A DNA stretch of 36,773 nucleotides from an uncultured Chromatiales bacterium (lineage in GTDB: Bacteria > Pseudomonadota > Gammaproteobacteria > Steroidobacterales > BM003). A model generated the notes under the pieces. It was not told the DNA's origin. It ran no database searches and saw only the letters and a list, made by a program, of their open reading frames with translations. Every line of letters begins with the position of its first letter. The first letter of the stretch is position 1. Positions 16,673 to 27,389 of this stretch are shown in pieces. Both the position numbers and the translations under genes were made by a program. The stretch is taken from NCBI GenBank assembly GCA_937128475.1, contig CAKZML010000295.1, positions 1 through 36,773 of the forward strand, written 5' to 3'.

Positions 16673-17238
16673 ACCAGAAGGCCAATTACCAACAGCCCCA
16701 CCGTTGCCCAACCTAATCTTTCCACGTACTGACGCAGCATAGGCTCAATTTTCGGCCCGCCCCACATCACCAGGCCGGCCACCACGAAAAAGCGCGCTCC
16801 TCTACCCACTGCTGAAGCCAGCATGAACAGCGGCAGGTTCATACTCAGCGCACCCGCGCTAATCGTAAAAACCTTGTAGGGAATTGGTGAAAAACCTGCC
16901 ACCAGTACCGCCCAGAAACCCCACTTGGCAAACACGCCCTGGACCTCCAGGTACTTTTCCCAATAACCGTATTCCTGCATCCAGGGAGTTATCCATTCCA
17001 GGGCATACAGTCCGATAAAATACCCGGCGACTCCACCAGCCACAGAAGCCAGGGTGGTTATTAGCGCGAAGCGCATGGCTTTCTTGGGCGCCGCTAAAGA
17101 CATAGGCGCCAACATCACATCAGGCGGGATCGGGAAAAACGACGACTCAGCAAAACTCAGTCCACACAGATACCAGGATGCGGAAGGGTAACCTGCCCAT
17201 CTCAGCACCGTGTCGTAGAGAGGACCAAATATCTTCAT
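16660..17238 (-). CDS. yqaA: YqaA family membrane protein (VTT/DedA-like domain)
   Basis: 192-residue integral membrane protein of the DedA-like (SNARE-associated/VTT) superfamily, YqaA branch. Visible features are the reentrant-loop segment FAESSFFPIPPDVMLAPMSLA, the glycine-rich LASVAGGVAGYFIG and the second conserved segment AGFSPIPYKVFTISAGAL. GRGARFFVVAG and a final hydrophobic helix follow. DedA relatives take part in recycling or flipping of carrier lipids; the YqaA branch is less well characterised. It overlaps pcm by 4 nt (ATGA) and nlpD by 13 nt, so it is part of the surE-pcm-yqaA-nlpD operon. Confidence 0.88.
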   Translation of the reverse strand: MKIFGPLYDTVLRWAGYPSASWYLCGLSFAESSFFPIPPDVMLAPMSLAAPKKAMRFALITTLASVAGGVAGYFIGLYALEWITPWMQEYGYWEKYLEVQGVFAKWGFWAVLVAGFSPIPYKVFTISAGALSMNLPLFMLASAVGRGARFFVVAGLVMWGGPKIEPMLRQYVERLGWATVGLLVIGLLVWRF

Positions 17239-17903
17239 CCGTCACTTCCACCAATAAGAGGCACAAATCTCACCGATCCCAGTGAGCGCTTTTCAAAATT
17301 CGAACCCTTGCGGGTAATCTTGATCAACTCCTGACTTGCCCGCCCACCCACGGGAATAATCAGCCGGCCACCGTCGGCCAACTGATGCAACAGCGCCTCG
17401 GGAACCGTCTCCGGGGCAGCAGCTACCAGGATGCCATCGAATGGTGCCTGGGTCGGCCAGCCCTGCCAGCCATCTCCTACCCGCATCCTGATGCCAAGCA
17501 TATTCAAGGAGGCCAGTGTCTGTCGCGCCCGAACCTGCAACGACGCCAAGCGTTCTATGGCAAACAATTTACCCACCAGGGAAGACAGAATCGCTGTCTG
17601 GTATCCGCAACCGGAACCAATTTCCAGCACTTTCGCCGGCTTGCCATCTTCCAGCAATGCCTGGGTCATCAGCGCCACCACATAAGGCTGGGAGATCGTC
17701 TGGCCGTGGCCAATCGGCAAGGCGGTATCTTCATAGGCCCGGCTCGCCATGGCTTCATCCATGAACAGGTGCCTGGGGACATTGCGCACCTGGGCCAGCA
17801 CCAACTCGTCAGTAATACCCTGTTCACGCAAACGCCTCACCAGGCGGTCACGGGTTCGCGCGGAGGTCATACCTATACCGCGTATTCGTTGGTCCGCATT
17901 CAT
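17235..17903 (-). CDS. pcm: Protein-L-isoaspartate O-methyltransferase
   Basis: Repairs isoaspartyl residues in aged proteins using S-adenosylmethionine. Motifs: [30 protein letters not shown] (substrate loop), [15 protein letters not shown] (SAM motif I), [15 protein letters not shown] and a C-terminal [11 protein letters not shown] 17903 overlaps the surE stop as ATGA. The track begins at GTG 17915, which would overlap surE by 16 nt and is less likely. Length 222, slightly longer than E. coli (208) because of an N-terminal extension before [10 protein letters not shown]. Confidence 0.96.
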   Translation of the reverse strand: MNADQRIRGIGMTSARTRDRLVRRLREQGITDELVLAQVRNVPRHLFMDEAMASRAYEDTALPIGHGQTISQPYVVALMTQALLEDGKPAKVLEIGSGCGYQTAILSSLVGKLFAIERLASLQVRARQTLASLNMLGIRMRVGDGWQGWPTQAPFDGILVAAAPETVPEALLHQLADGGRLIIPVGGRASQELIKITRKGSNFEKRSLGSVRFVPLIGGSDG

Positions 17904-18646
17904 TTGGCCAGCCACCCCCGAATCGAATCCAGTTGCGAGTGACGGGTCAGGTCAACCTGAATAGGAGTAACGGATACGCAACCGCTGGCAATTGCGTGAA
18001 AGTCGGTACCCGGACCGGCGTCCTGTTCCGAACCGGCGGGACCCACCCAGAAAATGTCTCGTCCCCGGGGATCCTGGCTACGAATCACCGGTTCCGCCCG
18101 GTGCCGGTTACCTAATCGGGTCACCTGCATGCCCTTGAGCTCTTCATAGGCAACATCGGGAATATTGATATTCAAAATCGTGTCATTGGGAAGGGGATGC
18201 TCAACCAGCCTGTGCACGATATCCCGGGCAACCCGGGCGGCAGTATCCACGTGCCGGGGCTCTCCCCGTGTCACCAGCGAGAAGGCGATGGCGGGAAGAC
18301 CCAGGCAGCGTCCTTCCATGGCAGCAGCCACCGTGCCCGAGTAAAGCACATCGTCGCCCAGGTTCGCGCCGTCATTAATTCCAGAAACAACCATGTCCGG
18401 ATCAGGATCCATTAGTCCGGTTATCGCCAGGTGCACGCAGTCCGTGGGAGTCCCGTTAACAAAAAACACGCCCTCCTCAGCCTCTACAACCCGCAAAGGG
18501 CCATCCAGGGTGAGAGAGTTGCTGGCACCGCTGCGATTCATTTCGGGTGCCACAATAATGATTTCGCCAAACTCGCTAATCGCCGCTGACAATGCCCTGA
18601 TCCCGGCGGACCGGTAACCATCATCGTTGCTTACTAGAATCCGCAA
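17900..18646 (-). CDS. surE: 5'/3'-nucleotidase SurE
   Basis: Survival protein and nucleotidase that acts on nucleoside monophosphates and short polyphosphate. It opens with [10 protein letters not shown], the metal-binding Asp8-Asp9 pair, then [27 protein letters not shown], and [20 protein letters not shown] with the conserved Ser/Gly/Asn pocket. The start codon is TTG at 18646. It is supported by an AGGAGG 9 nt upstream and by alignment of MRIL with family starts; no nearby ATG would keep the motif. It heads the surE-pcm-yqaA-nlpD-(rpoS) block and diverges from smr across a ~200-nt region containing tandem repeats. Confidence 0.96.
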   Translation of the reverse strand: MRILVSNDDGYRSAGIRALSAAISEFGEIIIVAPEMNRSGASNSLTLDGPLRVVEAEEGVFFVNGTPTDCVHLAITGLMDPDPDMVVSGINDGANLGDDVLYSGTVAAAMEGRCLGLPAIAFSLVTRGEPRHVDTAARVARDIVHRLVEHPLPNDTILNINIPDVAYEELKGMQVTRLGNRHRAEPVIRSQDPRGRDIFWVGPAGSEQDAGPGTDFHAIASGCVSVTPIQVDLTRHSQLDSIRGWLAK

Positions 18647-18747
18647 ACCGGATTTCCTCCTGACCGGGCCCTATCCAGCTCTTTTGTTGGAACAGCAAGA
18701 TCGAAAACGGCTTAACTACTGATATGATCTGATTGCCCCCCCAGGGG

Positions 18748-18825
18748 CACCCCGGAAAAGAAGCAACGGCACCCCGGGAAAGAGGTAACTATACGGCCAC
18801 CCCGGGAAAGGGCTAACTATACTGG
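18748..18825. repeat. Tandem direct repeats in the surE-smr intergenic region
   Basis: Three head-to-tail copies upstream of smr. Copy 2 (18770-18797) begins CACCCCGGGAAAGAGGTAAC and copy 3 (18798-18825) begins CACCCCGGGAAAGGGCTAAC; both continue CTATAC-like to 28 nt, with about 25 of 28 bases equal. Copy 1 (18748-18769) is a shorter, 22-nt version, CACCCCGGAAAAGAAGCAAC. Copies 2 and 3 each end in TAACTATAC. In copy 3 this gives TATACT (18818-18823), a good -10 box about 25 nt before the smr start, but with no good -35. The repeats could be activator or repressor sites, or a duplicated promoter. The rest of the 18647-18847 stretch has the surE ribosome site and nothing else I recognise. Confidence 0.8.
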
Positions 18826-18847
18826 ATTCACCATAGGGAGGACGAGT

Positions 18848-19411
18848 GTGACAAAACGTTATCCACCCGACATTCCCGAAGACGAGGACACCGACGAACT
18901 GTCGCTATTTCGTCGCAGCGTTGCCGATGCCACCCCCCACGACCCAAAACCCTTCATCACGAAGCGTCCAAAGCCTCCGGCACGCGCACGCTTCAAGCGA
19001 GCCGATGAAGCCCAGGTATTGCGCGAAAGCCTCGAGGGCGAAAGCCTCCCTGGGATTCTTGATAACGGGGATCACCTGAACCACTGCAGGGAAGGTGTAA
19101 GCGAGCAGATTCTGCGCAAATTGCGCAGGGGTCGTTACAGCCTCCAGGCGGAGGTGGACCTGCACGGACTAACCGTCGCCAAAGCCCGGATAGAGCTAAA
19201 CGACTTTCTCGCCGAGTGTCGTCGGGAACGCTTGAGTTGCGTGCGGGTAATTCATGGCAAAGGCCTGCGCTCAGGTAACGGCGGACCAGTGCTGAAATCC
19301 AAGGTCGCGGTGTGGCTAAGCCAGGCCAATTTCGTTATCGCCTATACATCGGCCCGTCCCATGGACGGAGGCACCGGCGCCCTCTACGTATTGCTCGAAA
19401 AAATACGCTAG
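18848..19411 (+). CDS. Smr-domain endonuclease-like protein
   Basis: 187-residue protein with a C-terminal Smr domain (about 98-187): EVDLHGLTVAKAR, RVIHGKGLRSGNGGPVLK, and GGTGALYVLL. Smr proteins are RNA or DNA nucleases; E. coli SmrB cuts mRNA between collided ribosomes. This one has the DLHG motif of SmrB together with an SmrA-like length and IHGKG segment, so I give no symbol. The N-terminal half is charged and of low complexity, with LFRRSVAD near residue 21, similar to the helix that precedes the linker in SmrA/SmrB. Start is GTG 18848 behind AGGGAGGA. Its TAG stop falls in the left CTAG of the inserted element. Confidence 0.9.
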   Translation: MTKRYPPDIPEDEDTDELSLFRRSVADATPHDPKPFITKRPKPPARARFKRADEAQVLRESLEGESLPGILDNGDHLNHCREGVSEQILRKLRRGRYSLQAEVDLHGLTVAKARIELNDFLAECRRERLSCVRVIHGKGLRSGNGGPVLKSKVAVWLSQANFVIAYTSARPMDGGTGALYVLLEKIR

Positions 19412-19570
19412 GGAACCTCTGATTAATTCTGGACGAAGTAGATTGTAGGCGAAAAGATTCAGATTCAAGGCGCCAATCGCACGGAATAGCCAGCTATTGC
19501 GAAGATTGGCAACACAGAAGCTGGATTTTTTAGCCCCAAGAGTCGAGTTCATGAATAAATCAGAGGCTCC
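19412..19570. mobile_element. MITE-like inverted-repeat element flanked by CTAG duplications
   Basis: 159-bp non-coding element. The left end GGAACCTCTGATTAATTC and the reverse complement of the right end, GGAGCCTCTGATTTATTC, match at 16 of 18 positions. CTAG lies immediately outside on both sides (19408-19411 and 19571-19574), as expected of a 4-bp target duplication. Inside is a second inverted repeat at 19472-19510 (GCCAATC...AATAGC / GCTATT...GATTGGC). No transposase of useful length is present. The terminal sequence and CTAG target recall IS5-family elements, but I could not search. The flanking CTAG copies supply the stop codons of smr on the left and truD on the right. Confidence 0.85.
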
Positions 19571-20635
19571 CTAGGCCTCAGGCTTTGAATGCCGGGCTTC
19601 CCGGCAGTCCAGTAACTCCCGTAATACCGCGGTCGCGAAACATCCGCTGGGGAGAGTGAAAGCCAACTCCAGAGAATCATCTGAAAATGCCCAGCTCAAC
19701 TCCGCCACATCCAGGACCAGGCGCCGCCGGTCAGCCTTGACCCGGGAGGCACACAGGCCATCCACCCACGCCGAATACCCCGCGAGAACCTCCTGCTCCA
19801 GGGCCAGCGCCTCAGCCACCGGTTGCATACCCGACTCACCGGGCATAGGTCCCGTCGGCCCCACGTCATTGGAGGCCAACCTGGCGAGGATTTCCTCATC
19901 TACCGTCTCGGCCACGAACAGGCTCCGGGAACCCGCCAGCATCAACAATTCCCCGGGCAACGCCGTGTTCCAGTTTCCTTCACGAATTCGCCTCGCCAGC
20001 ACCTCGTTGAACAGGGCCGATCGGGCGGCGGAAAAGGCAAACTCCCGATCATTGCGATGCCAGCGCCTGCGCGGGTCGGACAACACCCGTTGGGCCAGGC
20101 CCAGGTTGCCCATATCACGACCGAAACGCTGATCACCGAAGAAGTTTGGAACCCCGCCTTTGGCGACACTTTGCAGTCGCGCTTCAAGAGCTTCCCGGTC
20201 TCCTTCCAGCTGTCTTATCACCAGGCGAAACTTGTTAGCCTGGTGGGTGCCACGCCTGAGCTTTCGGCGATGCGCGGTGGCTGCCAGGACCTTGAACCCC
20301 TCTGTCTCCAGGGCGAGCCATTCGTCGCAGCTCAATGCCCCACCCGCCAACGAGAAGTACTGCCGGGTCACGGCCCAGCGATCCTTCATCCCCGAGTAGC
20401 CCAGGTCCCGGCGCTGAATACCGGCGAGCCGGGCAATCTGCCCCGCCACCCAGGCGGTATTGCAATCAGTCTTTTCGATCCACAGGAGGATGTGCTCACC
20501 CTCACCGTCGGGCTCAAAGCCCAGCACTTCCTCCACCCGGAAGTCCTCGCTCTTGCTGCGCATCACGCCCGAGGCCGAGGGCAGGCCCAGGGCATGCACG
20601 TCCGACCAGGAGAATTCAGGATGTGTATCTGTCAT
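19571..20635 (-). CDS. truD: tRNA pseudouridine(13) synthase TruD
   Basis: Makes pseudouridine 13 in tRNA-Glu and a few other RNAs. Family motifs: DFRVEEVLGFEPDGEGEH near the N terminus, GYSGMKDRWAVTRQ with the catalytic Asp85 (Asp80 in E. coli), GVPNFFGDQRFGRDMGNL, and the TRUD insertion domain at about 160-310. Length 354 is normal. ATG 20635. It follows ftsB after 72 nt, where E. coli has ispD and ispF in between. The stop TAG lies in the right-hand CTAG of the inserted element. Confidence 0.96.
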   Translation of the reverse strand: MTDTHPEFSWSDVHALGLPSASGVMRSKSEDFRVEEVLGFEPDGEGEHILLWIEKTDCNTAWVAGQIARLAGIQRRDLGYSGMKDRWAVTRQYFSLAGGALSCDEWLALETEGFKVLAATAHRRKLRRGTHQANKFRLVIRQLEGDREALEARLQSVAKGGVPNFFGDQRFGRDMGNLGLAQRVLSDPRRRWHRNDREFAFSAARSALFNEVLARRIREGNWNTALPGELLMLAGSRSLFVAETVDEEILARLASNDVGPTGPMPGESGMQPVAEALALEQEVLAGYSAWVDGLCASRVKADRRRLVLDVAELSWAFSDDSLELAFTLPSGCFATAVLRELLDCREARHSKPEA

Positions 20636-20707
20636 AAATTTTATCCGGGGAATTGCCGGGCCAGTGCAGAACGGCCGGCAAGATCGGCAAAGAAAAAGGG
20701 TGAGTCC

Positions 20708-21010
20708 CTACGGGGTCTCACCCTCATCTGTTTTGGTATCTGGATCGGCAAGAAAGATCAGTTGCTCATCCGACTTGATCATGCCCAGCTCACTGCGTGC
20801 ACGCTCTTCGAGCGCAGCAGTACCTTCTTTCAAGTCCATAACCTCGGCTTCCAGGGTATCGTTGCGCTCGCTCAGCTTCTGGTTCTCTTCCAGCTGGGCA
20901 TCGACTTCATTATGCAAGCGCCAAAGTTCCGGAATCCCGTTGTCTCCGAGCCACAATCTTGCCTGCAACCCCAGCAGTAACAGCAACAGTAATGCCGCGA
21001 CTAACCGCAT
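20708..21010 (-). CDS. ftsB: Cell division protein FtsB
   Basis: Small bitopic divisome protein that works with FtsL and FtsQ to activate septal peptidoglycan synthesis. The track ORF is too long: the first 69 residues are a shadow of enolase. The true protein starts at ATG 21010 (MRLVAALLLLLLLG), 4 nt after the eno stop. It has a transmembrane helix at 2-18, then GDNGIPELWRL and a coiled coil (about 30-70, with NQKLSERNDTLEAEVMDLKE), then ERARSELGMIKSDE. At 100 residues it matches the family. No clear ribosome site is seen, so translation may be coupled to eno. Confidence 0.93.
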   Translation of the reverse strand: MRLVAALLLLLLLGLQARLWLGDNGIPELWRLHNEVDAQLEENQKLSERNDTLEAEVMDLKEGTAALEERARSELGMIKSDEQLIFLADPDTKTDEGETP

Positions 21011-21014
21011 AGGA

Positions 21015-23176
<2,162 letters not shown>

Positions 23177-23188
23177 TACTTGCCTCTC

Positions 23189-24820
<1,632 letters not shown>

Positions 24821-24877
24821 TTAGAATTTCCGCCTAAAGAATTAATGTGCCGTGCGCACACTGCAAGACGGGGTTAC

Positions 24878-24906
24878 AAGTTACCAGAACCCCCCTTTCC
24901 GGACAA
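24878..24906 (-). promoter_or_regulatory. Candidate sigma70 promoter for the pyrG operon
   Basis: On the minus strand TTGTCC (24901-24906), 17 nt, TAACTT (24878-24883), about 58 nt upstream of the pyrG ATG. Spacing is ideal and four of six bases match in each box. The 24821-24988 gap holds no gene, and I see no hairpin plus T-run that would terminate tilS. Confidence 0.5.
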
Positions 24907-24988
24907 TGGGAAAACCTTCACCCAGCGGGAATACCGGCATCTTCGCGGAGAATCATCCTTCGCCAGCGTGAATTCGCGCAACACAGAC

Positions 24989-26344
24989 CTACAAAACCAG
25001 TCTTGGAGCACCCTTCCAGACCACCACCCGGGCCTCATCGCCGGCTTTTGAGGCAAACGCCTGGTCGGTCCAGAACTGGCCCACCGCAGCGAGTTTTCCG
25101 CCCACGTAGACCAGGGGAACCCGGTCCCGCATCCACGGCAGCACACCGCCTTCCTGGAACAAATCACGCAATCCATGGCTGCCCTGGCGCCCGGCCAGCC
25201 TCAGCTTCTCTCCCCCGAGCCTGAAGCGTACTTCCAGCGCCTTTCCTTCCAGGGCCGCCAGATCAAGTCCCGGCCCTGCCCCTTCAGCCAGGGACAATCG
25301 CCCCAGGCCGGAAGGCAACTCCAGTTCCTCCGTCACCCGCCATGCCAGCGGTCCACCGGGGCCTGGCGCCTGGGTGGGTTGAACAATCAACCTTCCCCGG
25401 TACCGCCTGATCTCCGCCCCCTGCCAAGACAAGCAAGGCAGGGCCTGGGCTTTCGCGTTCAATACCTGCTCGGGCAGCAAGTCCAGCACATGGGCAGGAG
25501 GACTGGGCAATCCCACCCGGCCGACCCAATAGCGCACCAGGTTTCCTACCCGGGGCTGATCAAGAGCCAACAATTCCTGGACCACCAGGTCACCATCAAT
25601 GGAACAGCGCTGATAATCATCGGCTGCCAATTGCTCCAGCAACCCACGAGCCTCGCCGCAATAGCGGGCGCTGCGTGATGCGCCCCGGGCGGCGGCCGGC
25701 CAACGCTGCATCAAGGCAGGCAGCACCTGGTGGCGCAAATAATTGCGATCAAAACTGGTGTCCTGGTTGCTGGGCTCTTCAATCCACTCCACTCCCCGCT
25801 CACAGGCCCAGTGGCGCAATGCTTCCCGGGGAAAATCCAGCAGAGGTCGGAAGTGCTGCCCGGACCCGAACGCCGCGATAACCGGCATGGCTGCCAGTCC
25901 CGCAACTCCCGCACCACGCATCAACTGCAACAGCACAGTTTCCAGCTGATCGTCCTGGTGATGACCGGTGAGCAGGACCTCACCCTCATCCATGGCCTGC
26001 ATAAGCGCCTGGTAGCGAGCCCGCCGGGCGCAATCCTCGAGACTCTGGCCAGGTTCTTTTTGCACGGACACCTTGAGCACCTGGAAATCGCATCCCAGGC
26101 CCTGGGCCTGGGCCCTTGCGGCCTCTGTCCAGGCCTCGGCATCGGAGTAGAGTCCGTGGTGAATATGTATCGCGCGCAAGAGGTGCTCCCCACGGGGCTC
26201 CAGCTCAGCGATGACCTTGGACATGGCGTGCAAGAGTACGGTGGAATCCAGCCCGGCGCTTAAAGCTACGCACCATCGACGAGGCACATCCGGGGCAAAG
26301 TGAGTGTCGATTAGTGCCGCGAGGGCCTCGTGTCGAAAGGACAT
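24989..26344 (-). CDS. tilS: tRNA(Ile)-lysidine synthetase
   Basis: Adds lysine to C34 of tRNA-Ile(CAU) so that it reads AUA. The N-terminal PP-loop ATPase carries ALSAGLDSTVLLHAM (family SGGxDS; here the first glycine is alanine, residues 29-34), LRAIHIHHGL, LTGHHQDDQLETVLLQL and EPSNQDTSFDRNYLRHQVLP. Substrate-binding domains follow, ending in LRDLFQEGGVLPWMRDRVPL and VYVGGKLAAVGQFW. Length 451 is typical. It lies 10 nt downstream of accA on the same strand, so it is probably co-transcribed with it. Confidence 0.95.
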   Translation of the reverse strand: MSFRHEALAALIDTHFAPDVPRRWCVALSAGLDSTVLLHAMSKVIAELEPRGEHLLRAIHIHHGLYSDAEAWTEAARAQAQGLGCDFQVLKVSVQKEPGQSLEDCARRARYQALMQAMDEGEVLLTGHHQDDQLETVLLQLMRGAGVAGLAAMPVIAAFGSGQHFRPLLDFPREALRHWACERGVEWIEEPSNQDTSFDRNYLRHQVLPALMQRWPAAARGASRSARYCGEARGLLEQLAADDYQRCSIDGDLVVQELLALDQPRVGNLVRYWVGRVGLPSPPAHVLDLLPEQVLNAKAQALPCLSWQGAEIRRYRGRLIVQPTQAPGPGGPLAWRVTEELELPSGLGRLSLAEGAGPGLDLAALEGKALEVRFRLGGEKLRLAGRQGSHGLRDLFQEGGVLPWMRDRVPLVYVGGKLAAVGQFWTDQAFASKAGDEARVVVWKGAPRLVL

Positions 26345-26354
26345 GACGACCTGC

Positions 26355-27314
26355 TCAGGTCTCCCTGAACCGGCCCATCCTGCGAATCCGCTGGTTACGC
26401 AATTCCACCAGCTTGTCCGTGGGCATAGCCTGCACGTCGGTCAAGTGCTTGAGCAGCGTGGTTTTCAGGGCTTCGCTCATGGACTCCAGGTCACGGTGAG
26501 CTCCGCCCAAGGGTTCCTTGATGATCTCGTCAACCAGGTCCAGCTCTGCAAGACGCTCGGCGGTGAGACCCAGGGCTTCGGCGGCAGCCTCGGCCTTGTC
26601 GGCGCTCTTCCATAAAATGGACGCGCACCCTTCGGGCGAGATAACCGAATAAATTCCGTATTCCAGCATCAACAGGCGGTCACCCACGCCAATAGCCAGC
26701 GCGCCACCGGAACCACCTTCGCCAATCACCACCGCAATAAGCGGGGTCTTCAGGGTGGCCATTACAAACAGATTGCGGGCGATCGCCTCGCTCTGGCCGC
26801 GTTCCTCAGCCCCTACTCCGGGATAGGCCCCGGGGGTGTCGATCAGGGTGATTATCGGCAGGCCAAAACGCTCCGCCAATTTCATCAGTCGCATGGCCTT
26901 ACGGTAGCCTTCGGGCCGGGGCATGCCGTAGTTACGCTGCACGCGCTCCTTGGTGTCACGACCTTTTTGCTGACCGATGACCATGACCGGGATGCCTTCC
27001 AGTCTGGCCAGGCCGCCCACCATCGCCTCGTCATCGGCGTACATCCGGTCTCCGTGCAACTCCTGGAAATCGGTAAACACTGTGTCCAGGTAATCCAGGG
27101 TGTAAGGACGCTGGGGATGGCGCGCCAACTGGGTTATCTGCCAGGACGTCAGGTGCGAGAAAATCTTCTTCGTCAGGGTCTTGCTACTACCCTTGAGGCG
27201 TTCAATTTCCCCACTGATATTGATCTGCGAATCATCACCAACAAAGCGCAACTGCTCGATCTTTGCTTCAAGCTCGGCGATTGGTTGTTCAAAATCCAGG
27301 AATTTCAGGTCCAT
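26355..27314 (-). CDS. accA: Acetyl-CoA carboxylase, carboxyltransferase subunit alpha
   Basis: Alpha subunit of the carboxyltransferase that makes malonyl-CoA for fatty acid synthesis. N-terminal [17 protein letters not shown], then [68 protein letters not shown] and [11 protein letters not shown], all family signatures. 319 residues, as in E. coli. It follows dnaE after 75 nt. That gap is AT-rich near the start codon and may hold a promoter, but no clear pair of boxes stands out. Confidence 0.98.
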   Translation of the reverse strand: MDLKFLDFEQPIAELEAKIEQLRFVGDDSQINISGEIERLKGSSKTLTKKIFSHLTSWQITQLARHPQRPYTLDYLDTVFTDFQELHGDRMYADDEAMVGGLARLEGIPVMVIGQQKGRDTKERVQRNYGMPRPEGYRKAMRLMKLAERFGLPIITLIDTPGAYPGVGAEERGQSEAIARNLFVMATLKTPLIAVVIGEGGSGGALAIGVGDRLLMLEYGIYSVISPEGCASILWKSADKAEAAAEALGLTAERLAELDLVDEIIKEPLGGAHRDLESMSEALKTTLLKHLTDVQAMPTDKLVELRNQRIRRMGRFRET

Positions 27315-27389
27315 AGGAACATTTTCTACTAATAATTTATGATTTGAACACTACCTCCAACATCGGTCGGAGACAAGCATCCTGAATCC

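Noticed and set aside
19316-19552. 78-residue minus-strand ORF running through the mobile element
   Set aside because: It starts in the element and ends inside smr antisense. I could not recognise transposase motifs, and the frame is probably chance.
19823-20980. 385-residue plus-strand ORF antisense to truD and ftsB
   Set aside because: Long only because of GC-rich codon bias on the opposite strand. It has no family features, and the minus-strand genes there are certain.
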